A DNA stretch of 64,000 bases from Phytopythium helicoides (taxonomy: Eukaryota > Oomycota > Peronosporomycetes > Pythiales > Pythiaceae), in NCBI GenBank assembly GCA_024867545.1, contig JANFNE010000025.1, positions 496,001 to 560,000 on the forward strand, written 5' to 3'. The number at the start of each line of letters is the position of its first letter. Positions within the stretch are counted from its first letter, which is position 1. The position numbers were made by a program, and so were the translations under genes. A model generated the notes under the pieces. It made no database searches, was not told the DNA's origin, and was given only the letters and a program-made list of their open reading frames with translations. Shown here one piece after another: positions 9,338 to 19,210 of this stretch.

Positions 9338-11138
9338 TTAATTGCCTTCTACCGCTACGCGCTGGTAAACAGCATAGCGCGTGTATTTGACCTTGCTTGG
9401 GGTCATTCCCGGGATGTAAAAGGATCGATAGGGTGACGCTGAAGCCTCGGCATCCAGGAACCACTCAAAGTGGACTCGCTTCCACTCAGGCAGCTCCCAG
9501 AACTTCGTTTCGTGCTGGTTGTCGAGGTCCAGGTCGACTACGAAGTCGCAGCCACTCAGCGGAATGTATCGGCTCATCTCTTCCTGATTCAGGTCGTTCA
9601 TGTCGGTAGGAATGATAGAAGTCCCGTTTTCATGCTGCTCAAATTGCTTGGGCAGCTGACCACCAAAGGAAGACTTGACGAACTGCACTTGAGTCTCTTT
9701 TGATGGAATGAAAAAGCTGGTCGGGAATCGATACCATTCCTTGAGTAGACAAAGGTTCGTCGGTCCAGGTCCACTTTTAGGAAGAATATACTCTTGAAGA
9801 TGCTGGTACACACGCAGTGGAGCACCAAAGTTGATCACATTGCTGGCGACGCGAGACGGTCGAAAGCAGCACGTAGACGCCGATGGCTCCAACCACTACG
9901 ATGTTGGTCACCGCTTTCTTGAGACCGCTTCCACCCCCGTTCGCTGCAACGCTCGCCAATCGAGTGTACGCGACCACAAGTTGCTGGAGCTGGTAGACGA
10001 CAGCACTGAGCGTCACAGCTGCAGCGAGACACAGCAGCGAATACACAGGTGACAAGAACCGCTCTTCCTTGTGCGGCTGGGAGAACATGATGAGCATCCA
10101 AATGTACAGTGGCAAAAGGTACGCAGCGCGAAGAAGCTTGGGCGTCTTGTAGTGACTCGGAAGAGCAAAGGCCGCCGCGATGATGCCAGGCACCGCCATG
10201 ATAGCCACGATGTTGAAGTTGAGCGCCAAGTTGAGCGCGTAAAAACTCCACGGCTCGGTGCCGTACAGGGTCGAGTCTTTGTCGCTGCTCAGCACGTTGT
10301 ACTGGACGATGTTCCACGCAGGCAGGACGAGGCGCCTGTAGTAATGCCAGTTGACTGCCAACTCGAGCGCCAGCACAAGTCCTCCAATGACAACGCCCGC
10401 GCCAATGCTCAGAATGACTCCTCGCGACGCCAGCATGTCGACTGCGAACGGTACAAACAGCACTCCGACGTACGGCCACCCCCAAAGCACCGCAACAATC
10501 CCCCAGAAGAGCGCGAGCACGTGCTTGCGGTCCATCCAGGCACTGGTGAAGAGCATCACAAGGTACATGGTGAAGGAGCTGGGCAGCAGCGCCGTGCTGG
10601 CGTGGAACATCCCGGCATTGAACACGAGCATCCACAGCAGGTATCTCGCCGCGCGACGGCCAAACACCGCGATGCTGGAGCGGTAAAAGCTCGCCTCCGA
10701 GTACGCGCAGGCAATGCCAAGCGCGCCTCGCAGCGCGTAGAAGAGCGCGAGCTTGGCGTTGGCTCCCCCCGCGGCGCCAAAGATGCCCATCTCGATCCCC
10801 CAGGACGCCGCCGACGTCACCAGCGCGTGCAGCCGCAGGTAAAGGTACGAGCGCAGCGCGTACACGGGCGAGTACTCCCACGTCTGGAAGCCGAAGCCGA
10901 AGAGCAGGTAGTGCAGCGGCTCCCAGTAGTTGTACGTCTCGTCACAGTCGGCGATCGGGTTGAGCAGCGCCGACGCGAGCCGAGGGACCACGAGCAGCGA
11001 CACGGCCGTCTCGAGCGTCGGCGCCCACAGCCGCCGCTCCTCGGCCGCCGCTGTGTCGCCCTGCGTCACCGCCATGCTCCTCCTCGGCGCCGCTGCAGGC
11101 GCCGCCGCCGCCGCCTTCTTCCTGCCGCCGCCCGCCAT
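9338..11138 (-). CDS. ALG9: ALG9-type alpha-1,2-mannosyltransferase
   Basis: GT22-family enzyme of the endoplasmic reticulum. ALG9 adds alpha-1,2-mannoses from dolichol-P-mannose to the lipid-linked oligosaccharide for N-glycosylation. The sequence has the family signature PIADCDETYNYWEPLHYLLF, then QTWEYSPVYALRSYLYLRLH, about ten membrane helices, and HKEERFLSPVYSLL. The lumenal C-terminal part (KEWYRFPTSFFIP, GQLPKQFEQ, IPTDMNDLNQEEMSRYI) is specific for ALG9 rather than ALG12, PIGB or SMP3. I chose the ATG at 11138 because the upstream in-frame stretch is not protein-like and MAGGGRKK begins the Ala-rich cytosolic leader. The frame breaks once near 9850, between LLSTVSR and VASNVINFGAPLRVYQHLQE; the two halves are plainly one protein. 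It runs convergently to CSN4. Confidence 0.88.
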
Positions 11139-12236
11139 GGATGCCACGTGGAAAGGATGCACTGAGTTTATGTCTGGAAGCGACAATACATTGGGCAAAA
11201 AAGTCACTTCAACGTCGAATGACCACCACTTCAACACCTTCGAAGCTTGCAGGAGGTCCGAGAGGCTCCTTGCTAATGCCGCCCGGCAGCTCTCAACGCC
11301 CTGCCGGTCTTGCCTGAGTCGTGAATTTGCAAGATGAAGTCCTAGCGGCCTCATTTCCCGGCTCACTTCGACCCAGGGCCTCGCTCCTATGCCTCCAGAC
11401 ACTTCCAAGCTCGCTGGCGCGCTGGTCCCGAGGCCTGCCTAGCCTGCAAGCTCGCCGATCCCCTTCTTCAGCAACCTCGATCTTCGTGCCGACGGCATCA
11501 AATTGCCTTGCAATGTCCAACCATTCAACCATCCAAGCAGAGGGATTTGTGCCGGAGGCAAGGCCAGTCTACGAGGAGCTCTGAGACTCGGGGCAGGAAC
11601 GGCGGTGGAAGCAGTCGACAGGACTTTGGCCGGGGCGCTAGCTTGCGAAGGAAGGGACCGAAGGCGCCGCGGACGTCTTCAACTGCGCTCTATTCAAGCG
11701 GGTCGGGTGACTACATGCCAGCCACACAAGTGAGCCAAGCCATCGGGGACATGCCCGACATCGCGAGGTGTCGAGAGGTCCTCTGGGTCTTCCCGGAGGG
11801 CCTTACCATCAGTCCGAATGTTTTTCAACACTAGCCTGCTCACACGGTATCCAGCCCGATATTCTAGGTGTGCCAGGTGGTAGGCGCGCTCGCGTAAGCG
11901 AGCGTGGTTGTATTCTTGTCAATGACACCATTGATGGTGAGGTCATCCGTTGTTGCGAACGAAAGTCGACTCGCTCGCGCAGTAGGACGTCAAGCTAGCA
12001 AGATTGCGACGACTGAGCGTATCGTCTAAATGCGAGCCCAGGAGTTTCGTCGGCTGCTTTTGGACCTGGTGAGTGTGATCGAATTAGCAGCTCGGCCGAC
12101 CGCTGAGCTTGTAGACGGAGCAGCAACGCCCCATCAACTGCTTGCGAGAGGCCGAAGCCGCTGTGAATGCCTGGGAAAAGCAGTGCGATTGCATAAGACA
12201 CTCGACACGGACAGGCTGGAGGCTTGAGCGGCACAC
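11139..12236. other. Region between ALG9 and the cyclase, coding content unclear
   Basis: About 1.1 kb upstream of two diverging genes. It contains a possible short gene (11512-11834) and another short protein-like stretch near 11905-12028, but no frame is open throughout. It may be the 5' part of the cyclase gene, a small decayed gene, or non-coding. Confidence 0.4.
11512..11834 (+). CDS. Possible short hypothetical protein
   Basis: From ATG 11512 the product begins MSNHSTIQAEGFVPEARPVY. After a one-base frame change near 11580 it continues with NGGGSSRQDFGRGASLRRKG, SSGSGDYMPATQVSQAIGDM and REVLWVFPEGLTISPNVF. The codon pattern looks protein-like after the shift, but I recognise no family. 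It may be an upstream exon of the cyclase gene that follows on the same strand. Confidence 0.25.
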
Positions 12237-15200
12237 ATGTCGGCCAAGATCCACGTCAAGGACCCACCGACGCCTGCCGATGGTAGCGGCAAGGCGAGTG
12301 CGTCCGTCTTCCCGAGCGAAATGGTGAGCAATGGGTCGTTGGGCACTATTGCAGCCGTCCCACTGCGCCGCAACAGCATGCTGCAGGTGAGGAGGTCGTC
12401 CAGCATCTCGTCCACCATCATGATGGGCATAGAAAAGAGCACGGTGGTGCCGACGAGAGCACCTCCACGGACAGGTACTCGGACAGCTAGCGTCTTGGGA
12501 TCGACTGTAAACTCGATGAATGTCGGCCGATCCAGATGAGAAGAGGTCCCGAGAAAGCACCGTATCTCGAGTTTCGGCAGTGAACGAATTCAACCTTTTC
12601 CTCAAGATCATGGACGACGTCGCAATTCACACATTCACACTCTACTTTGTTAACGTTCGGTCCTCTGCTGTCATTGAGAAGATGGAACACTCGTTTGCCA
12701 AGTACTACGCCAACTCGCAGCACCGATTATATTTGCGAGGCTTACTCACACTCATCGGTTCATGGTATCTACGTTTGTTTACGACTACCAAGTGCTCTAC
12801 AGCGGCACCAGCTTTTCTAGTGGAATATCTTCTTCGACTAGTTCCAATCAAGAATACGTTGGGGGATCACAACTGCCCACGTTCTACCTCGTGCTTGTCA
12901 TCAAACTTACAGTAGGTGCTTCCGGTGCTACTCCTCACGTACTTTCGCTCACGCAAGCGGCCGTACGCTGAAAACTATCGGCTCACATGGTTGAGTATTA
13001 CAATCACGGCCGCTTACCCGGTTGTATACAACAAGATAACAAACGACTATGGCGTCTCCTGGGTATGCTTGGTCATTATGTACGTGTATTCCTGTTCACC
13101 GATTCGCTTCTTCCCGTGCTCGGCCTTTTGCCTGCTCTACCTGCTCGTGTACGTCGTTGTGATGCTATCTTACGTCCCTGAAGGGGGAACAACACGGAGC
13201 AATATCGCAAACGAAACGCTGTATGCCTGCCTCTTCTTTTTGCTGATCTTGTTACCAAGTCAATCACGCGAGTTCGCCATTCGCGTCAGCTACATGAGCG
13301 AGCTGATGGTTCTGCTTCAGCAAGAGCAGCTTAAATTGGAAGAAACACGCTCTAAGGCACTCTTAAACAGTATGCTACCGGAATCGATTGTTGTACAGCT
13401 TCAGTGCGGGCGAGAACTAATAGCAGACGAGTACGCACAAGCGACGGTACTTTTTGCGGAGGTTTGTGACTTTGACTACATTTCGTCTAAACTGAAGCCG
13501 CAGCAAGTTGTCGAGCTGCTCAATATCCTGTTTTTCAAGTTTGACAAGCTAGTAGATGTTCACCACGTGCACAAAGTCGAGACCATTGGCGCTGTATATA
13601 TGGTTGTTGGAGGCTGCCCAGATCCCATCGCTAACCACGCCGAACTTGTAGCCAATTTGGCGCTGGACATGATTCGGTGCATGCCAGAGGTTGGCGCCAA
13701 AATTGCACGCAGATCATGGGGAGCATTGGTTACAGACCTCAACATTCGCATCGGCATTAACACGGGTGGACTCATGGCAGGAGTTGTTGGTATTCGAAAT
13801 CCACGTTTCAAGCTTTTCGGTGATACAGTCAACGTCGCATCTCGCATGGAGACAACTAATCTTCCTGGACAAATCCAAATCACAGAAGCCACACACAACA
13901 TTATTTACGATAAGTTTTGCACTACTTTACGTGGTAGAGTGTTCGTTAAAGGGCGAGGTGAGATGAACACTTACTTCTTGAGAGGTAAAGATGCCTTCGT
14001 CGTGCCACCGCCGCCGCCAACTTCCGGGACGAAAGATATGGGGCCAAGTCATTCAAGTATTCAACGACCGGTGATAGTTGCCGGAGCGACAGGTAGTGGC
14101 CCTACACGGAGAACAAGTAGGGCACCAGTTGGTGTGCAATCGATCCCAGAGGTGTCGACCGCATCAAACTTAGCGCCAATTACTGTTCCACCCGTTCAAC
14201 CACAATCGATGCCAATTCGAAAGAAAAGTGGAGCAACAAACAGCTTAGCCGGGACTGCGGCTGCCGCTGGCGCTGCTCGACGTATGAGCAACGCTCGCAA
14301 TCTGAGGCGGCAGAATACACAGGCATTGAATACAGCAGCCATGCGGCAAACCACACTTGCCAATATCCTCTCACTCCCAATGAACGGATCGGGGAGCGCA
14401 AACAAAGAAGGGTCTCTGTCTGGTGCAACTGGGTTGGTGCCAGACACATTTGTTTCCCATCGACGTGGACTACGACTATGCTGAAAGGCGACAGCCTGCG
14501 GCAACTGACAACTCGGCGCTCTATATTTCGCGAGAACATATTTGACATTGTCGAAGATGCTGATGCGAGTCAAGAGCACGAAGGTGTGGGTGGCAATAGT
14601 TCCATCAATACAACAATCATGAAGCTACCAAAGGGCTTGACACGACGCGATATGTTCTTTCGAGTCCACACTAACACTCGTAGGATGCCAGGCGAAGTCA
14701 CTGATGAAGCGGACGCGTTTGAGGAGAGTTATATTAGCAACAATCGAGCGCGATGGCTGCGCTTCGCTCGGATGTCGATCACGTTCTTCCTTATCCTCAA
14801 GCCCTTCATGACGCTTTATCAAACAATGCGGCTTACCAACAACCGACTATTTCCTGAGAGCCAGCTCATCTTCATCGTCAATTTCTGCATCATGTACCCG
14901 ATCTCCGTGGCCTACCTGCTTCTAACCTTCTCGCCCGATTTTCGCACGTATGAGCAGATCGCATCAGTGACAGTAGTTCTCACCATGGGCGTCGTGCTGT
15001 GCGCTGAAAGTGTCGCGGCTAACTCTCTTGGCCACGCATACATGAGTGTGCTTGCCTTGTATCAATGCTACTTTGCCAACATCTCGTTTTTGCTGCGAGT
15101 GGTCAACGGGTTCGCTATCCTCGGGCTGTACATCGTAGCTAATCTGTGGGTAGCTCCCGACATTACCGATTCAAATCACCCCGAGCCACTGCGTGTGGGT

Positions 15201-15977
15201 CGCAACGCACTCTATATCTTCCTATTTTTTGCGGGTCAAGCTTGGGTGGTTTTCCATTCCGAGTTCAAACAGCGCATCAATCACTTCCGTGATATCACGC
15301 TTAACTCGCAGAAGCAGAAGCTTGTGGAGGAAGAAGGACGCATCACCAAATTGCTGCTCAACCTATTGCCAGAAACGATTGTGCACAAGCTTAAAGAAGA
15401 TCCCGAGACCACGATAGCTGACTTCTTTGACAACGTGACTGTATTGTTCACTGACATGGTCAACTTCACGGCGTACTCATCCAAGGTATCTGCCATGGAG
15501 CTCGTGCAGTTCCTGAACGACATGTACACGCGATTCGATACAATTGCCGAGAAAGAGGATCTGTACAAGGTCGAAATCATTGGCGATGCGTATTTTGTCG
15601 TCGGCGGGTGTCCCGTTGTGACGCATACCAACGCACTGGCGGTTGTGACAGCAGCCACCGACATGTTCGCAGCACTCCCTCTGCTTCGGCGTAATTGCGG
15701 AGTTCCAGACCTGAACATTCGCATTGGCATCCACTCTGGACCAGTACTAGCAGGTGTCGTGGGTAGCAAAGACCCTCGGTATCACTTGTTTGGCGAGACC
15801 GTGACCATTGCGCACTTCCTCGAGAGCTCTGGCGTGCCCGGCCGCATCCACATCAGCGAGAACACATGGGCGAGCATGAACAAGGAGACGCCTGGCCACG
15901 GCTTCCGCGTCGAGTACCACACGCTGCTGTCCATCAACGGCATCCCCAAGAAGTTCCGCACGTACTTTGTCATGTAG
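12237..15977 (+). CDS. Two-module transmembrane class III nucleotide cyclase
   Basis: Makes a cyclic nucleotide at the membrane. Layout, about 1,245 residues: basic Ser-rich N-terminus, about six membrane helices (12740-13275), cyclase domain C1 (about 13430-13975), a Pro/Ser linker, about six more helices (14745-15270), and cyclase domain C2 (about 15420-15970). This is the 6TM-C1-6TM-C2 plan of animal adenylyl cyclases. C2 keeps both metal aspartates (VLFTDMVNF and VEIIGDAYF). It lacks the transition-state Asn and Arg (GETVTIAHFLES) and the phosphate Lys. C1 is the reverse: its metal positions are Glu (VLFAEVCDF) and Ala (VETIGAVYM), but it keeps Asn and Arg (GDTVNVASRME) and Lys (VFVKGRGEM). 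One complete active site can therefore form at the interface. The C1 purine-contact positions are Glu (VETIG, guanine-like) and Lys (PRFKLFG), so ATP versus GTP use is open. Frame corrections are needed near 12525, 12758, 12914 and 14478. The complementary halves argue for one polypeptide. Confidence 0.85.
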
Positions 15978-16219
15978 AATGTCCACCTCAACCAGGTCAA
16001 GCAAAACAAAAAAACAAACCAAACCAAAGATTCCGAACAAGTACCCTCCTATACCTAATCGATATGTCCATCTATAAACGTCACTATCTCGCACCAAACG
16101 CTGACTATAAACAAGTAAATGCGACTCATTCATCCGACCAAAACCGCCCCACGTGGCGCTGTTTGGCCCCCTGTCCAAAATCCACATCCTTCCAGGCGAG
16201 AAAGGCCCGAGCAGCTACG
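15978..16219. other. Intergenic region upstream of coatomer epsilon
   Basis: About 240 bp, A-rich near 16005-16025 and 16105-16115. It holds the cyclase 3' end and the promoter of the next gene. Confidence 0.5.
16123..16143 (+). promoter_or_regulatory. Possible initiator element (CTCATTCATCC..CAAAA)
   Basis: ACTCATTCATCCGACCAAAA lies about 80-95 bp before the coatomer epsilon start. It resembles the TCATTYY-type initiator with a following A/T-rich flank described for oomycete genes. Match is by eye only. Confidence 0.4.
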
Positions 16220-17094
16220 ATGGAGCCCGACGAACTGTTCACGCTCAAGAGCCAGCTGTGGGTGGGCAACTTCCAGAACGCCATCAGCGAGGGCGGCATG
16301 CTCAACCACCTGGGCGAGGCGCTGCGCCACGAGCGCGACGCGTACGTGTACCGCGCGCACCTGGCGCTGGGCAACGCGGCGCTCGTGCTGCAGGCGATCC
16401 CGGACGTCGGCGCGCCCGATCGCGCTGAGCGCCGTCAAGCTCTGGGCCGCGTACCTGGCGCAGCAGGTGGACAGCGAGATGGTGCAGCTCACGCTCAACG
16501 AGTGGCTGGCCGACCCCACGAGCGGCGAGAACGCGCAGCTGCTGCTGGTCGCCGGCCAGATCTTCGCGCGCGAGGGCAAGCTCTCGGACGCGCTGTCGGC
16601 GCTCACGCGCGGCGGGTCGCTCGAGCACATGCTCTACATCGTGCACCTGTACCTGCAGATGGACCGCATCGACCTCGCGCAGAAGCAGGTCGCAGAGATG
16701 AAGCGCATCGAGGAGGACTCGACGCTCACGCAGCTCGCGCAGGCCTGGACGCTCGCGCTGCAAGGGAGGAGACAAGGCCGACGAGGCCACGCTGCACTTC
16801 CAGGAGCTCGCAGACCGCTTCGGCGCCACGCCGCAGCTGCTCAACGGCTCGGCTGTTGCCTTCATGGCGCTCAAGAACTTTGTGGAGGCCGAGCGCCTGC
16901 TGCTGGAGGCCGTGCAGAAGGACCCCACGAACGAGGACACGCTCATCAACCTCGTCGCCGTCAGCGCGCACCTGGGCAAGCCCAGCCAGCAGTACCTCGT
17001 GCAGCTGCAGCAGGTCGCGCCGCACAGCAAGTGGCTCGAGAACTACATTGCACTGGACCAGACCTTCTCGCAGGTGGCCGCCACCTTTGCGTGA
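16220..17094 (+). CDS. COPE: Coatomer subunit epsilon
   Basis: Epsilon subunit of the COPI coat, which carries retrograde vesicles from Golgi to ER; epsilon is a TPR-like solenoid that binds alpha-COP. The N-terminus MEPDELFTLKSQLWVGNFQN is typical. Further matches are VKLWAAYLAQQ, LLLVAGQIFAREGKLSDALS, LYLQMDRIDLAQKQVAEMKR, EEDSTLTQLAQAW, LHFQELADRFGATPQLLNGS and LINLVAVSAHLGKP, in family order. Length after repair is about 290 residues, normal for the family. Two frame corrections are needed: near 16410 (between QAIPDVGA and ALSAVKLWA) and near 16765, where removing one G of AAGGGAGG restores LALQGGDKADEATLHFQE. Confidence 0.9.
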
Positions 17095-17271
17095 GCGCGC
17101 GCGCGCGCCGCGAGCGTCGGCTGCTCGACAGCAGACGGCGATCTTTCATGGAATAAACGTACAGGAACCCCCAACTGCCGCTGTGTCGTCCATCTAGACA
17201 GCCTCTGTGTATTTCCATTCCGTCCCCTCTTTTGCAGGGGGTGACACTCCATGGGGCTGATTGCGGCGAGC

Positions 17272-17949
17272 TTAGCGCGAGAGCTCCTTGTTCATGAACT
17301 TTCGCTTGGCGAACAGCATCCACCACTTGCTGCGCGTGCCGTCGGCGAACACTTGGTCCACGAGGCGGAACGCGATGGCCTCCCGCAGCTGCTTGAAGTA
17401 CCCGCGGATCGTCTCTAGACGCAGCAACAAAGCACAAGCAGCAGCAGCTTAGGTTGTCACGCCAAGCCGGACGGATATCCTCGTCACACGGCAGCGAGCG
17501 CACCGGCTTCGCTGGCGCCCGAGGGCGCGCGCACGAGTCCTCCCAGCGGGAAGTTCATGTCTCCCGGGATGGCGAACGAGTCGACGGCGGTCTGCTGCAG
17601 GATGCGCGTGGCTGCACACGCATCGTCCGTGAGTGAGTGCTCCACTCAACCCCTCCACGTTCGTCAAAAGCGCACCGTCGGCCTTGGAGGTGCAGCGGTC
17701 GAGCTTCTTGAGGCAGAGGTGCACGAAGAGCGTGCCGTAGATGAGCACGCGGTCGGCGTTTCCCTTGATCTCGAAGTTGGTGAAGAGCACATTGGCGCGG
17801 AAGAGCGAGATGATCTCGTCCACAATGTCCTCCTGGTCCTCGGGCGCGGGCGGCGCGGGCCCACGCGAGCGCGTCTTGATGGGCAAAATGGCGCAGCCGC
17901 ACACCTCCTTGACCTGCGAGTCGTTGAAGCTCGAGTGGTAGGCGGGCAT
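17272..17949 (-). CDS. ARPC3: ARP2/3 complex subunit 3 (p21-ARC)
   Basis: Subunit of the actin-nucleating ARP2/3 complex. Exon 1 (17676-17949) encodes MPAYHSSFNDSQVKEVCGCA, then PAPEDQEDIVDEIISLFRAN and ADRVLIYGTLFVHLCLKKL, all diagnostic. Exon 2 (17490-17611) gives ATRILQQTAVDSFAIPGDMN and FPLGGLVRAPSG. Exon 3 (17272 to about 17412) gives TIRGYFKQLREAIAFRLVDQ and SKWWMLFAKRKFMNKELSR, then stops. Introns are 17612-17675 and about 17413-17489; the acceptor of the second is chosen to keep frame (TAGAG/ACG). The spliced protein is 178 residues, the same as the human protein, with no indels needed. Confidence 0.92.
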
Positions 17950-18287
17950 GGCGGCGTTTAGCGCTAGCGTTCGCGTTAGCGTTCGCGTGGGCGGCTTCTT
18001 CCTCGCTTCTTCAGTGTGGGCTCGCTCCTTTTTGTTGTCGCCTCGGGGATGACGGTGAATCCAAGGGTTGCGCGAAGGTGGGCCGACGGCCGGGGGTTGA
18101 ACTTGGGCCGCTCATCCCCTCCGAATACGGCCCCCCCTCGCTCGAAATCCTCCGGTCCCACTTATGGTATCTCGCAGGTGAAATGCGCTGGAACCCTCGA
18201 AATGCAGCTCCACGTTTGACAAGGTATCAAATGCGGCAGGTCGCGAAAGTGCGGCCGCTTCCGGCCAGTTCCTCCCTCGCGCCCGCC
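17950..18287. promoter_or_regulatory. Divergent intergenic region
   Basis: About 340 bp between the ARPC3 (-) and CENP-B-like (+) start codons. A short direct repeat GCGTTCGCGTTAGCGTTCGCG is centred near 17975, about 25 bp upstream of ARPC3. No other element is clear. Confidence 0.5.
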
Positions 18288-19210
18288 ATGAACATGAACC
18301 TCATGATGGCGGCCGGCGCGCTGCCCGTTCCCGACGCCGCTGGCGCCGCCCATGGCGCTCGCGCCGCCGCTCATGCACGTGCTGCCTGTCTCCTCGGCGC
18401 TGCAGGCTCCAGTGCTGCTGCCGGCGGGCGACGAGGAGCAGGACGAGGACGACGAGCTGGAGCTCGAGGACGGCGGCCGGCCGCGGCCGCAAGTCGCGCG
18501 CGCAGCCGCCGCGGCTGTTCCTGTCCAAGCTGCAGCAGCTGCGCATGTGCGAGCAGCTGGCGCTGCACCCCATGAAGCGCGCGGAGCTCGCGGCCTGGGC
18601 GCAGCGAGAGTTCGACCTGCCCAAGGCGCCCACGCTGCCCACCGTCACGCGCGTGCTGCAGTCCTACGCCGACCTCAAGGCGCTGCCGCCCGAGGAGCTG
18701 CTCAAGCCGGCCCCCAACGCAGGCAAGCGCCGCTACAAGCGCAGAGCGCGCGCGCCCACCAAGTACCCGGAGCGCACGCGCCTCACCAAGGCGCAGCAGC
18801 TGCAGATGTGCGAGTACAGAGAGGCGCACCCAAACATGAAGCACCCGCAGCTCGCCGCGTGGGCGCAGAGGGAGTTCAAGTTGCTCAAGGAGCCCACGCG
18901 CTCGACGGTCTCCAAGATTGTGCGCCGCCACGAGGAGCTGCGCACGCTCTCGTCCGCCGACCTGGAGCGCCGCTCGGCGCGCACGCAGGGCGTCGGACAG
19001 CTCGAGGAGCACGTGCTCGCCTTCGTGGCGCTGCAAAAGTCGCTCAAGCAGCCGCTCTCGGGTAGCGCCATCCTCGCGGCCGCAGAGCAGTACGCTGACC
19101 TGCTGGAGCTCCCCGCCGACAAGCGCCCGTCGCTCACAAAGTCGTGGCTCTACAAGTTCCAGACGCGCCACGGACTCTCGCTGCGCAAAGGGTTCAAAAA
19201 GGCCAAGTGA
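18288..19210 (+). CDS. CENP-B-like DNA-binding protein with three helix-turn-helix segments
   Basis: Likely sequence-specific nuclear DNA-binding protein, about 305 residues. After a low-complexity acidic N-terminus it has two tandem CENP-B/psq-type HTH segments: FLSKLQQLRMCEQL...LAAWAQREFDLPKAPTLPTV, and LTKAQQLQMCEYREAHPN...LAAWAQREFKL.. STVSKIV. A third, CENPB/Tc5-type HTH follows (LEEHVLAFVALQKSLKQPLS, then LTKSWLYKFQTRHGLSLRKG). It ends a few residues later, so the DDE transposase domain of pogo/Tigger elements is absent. This suggests a domesticated transposase-derived regulator. Two frame corrections are needed near 18350 and 18480 to join MNMNLMMAAGALPVPD and MALAPPLMHVLP to the HTH frame; the region from 18530 on is intact. 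Confidence 0.7.

Noticed and set aside
12237..15977. Two separate cyclase genes (12.9-14.5 kb and 14.5-16.0 kb)
   Set aside because: The frames overlap by a few bases, no promoter gap exists, and the two catalytic domains are each incomplete but complementary.
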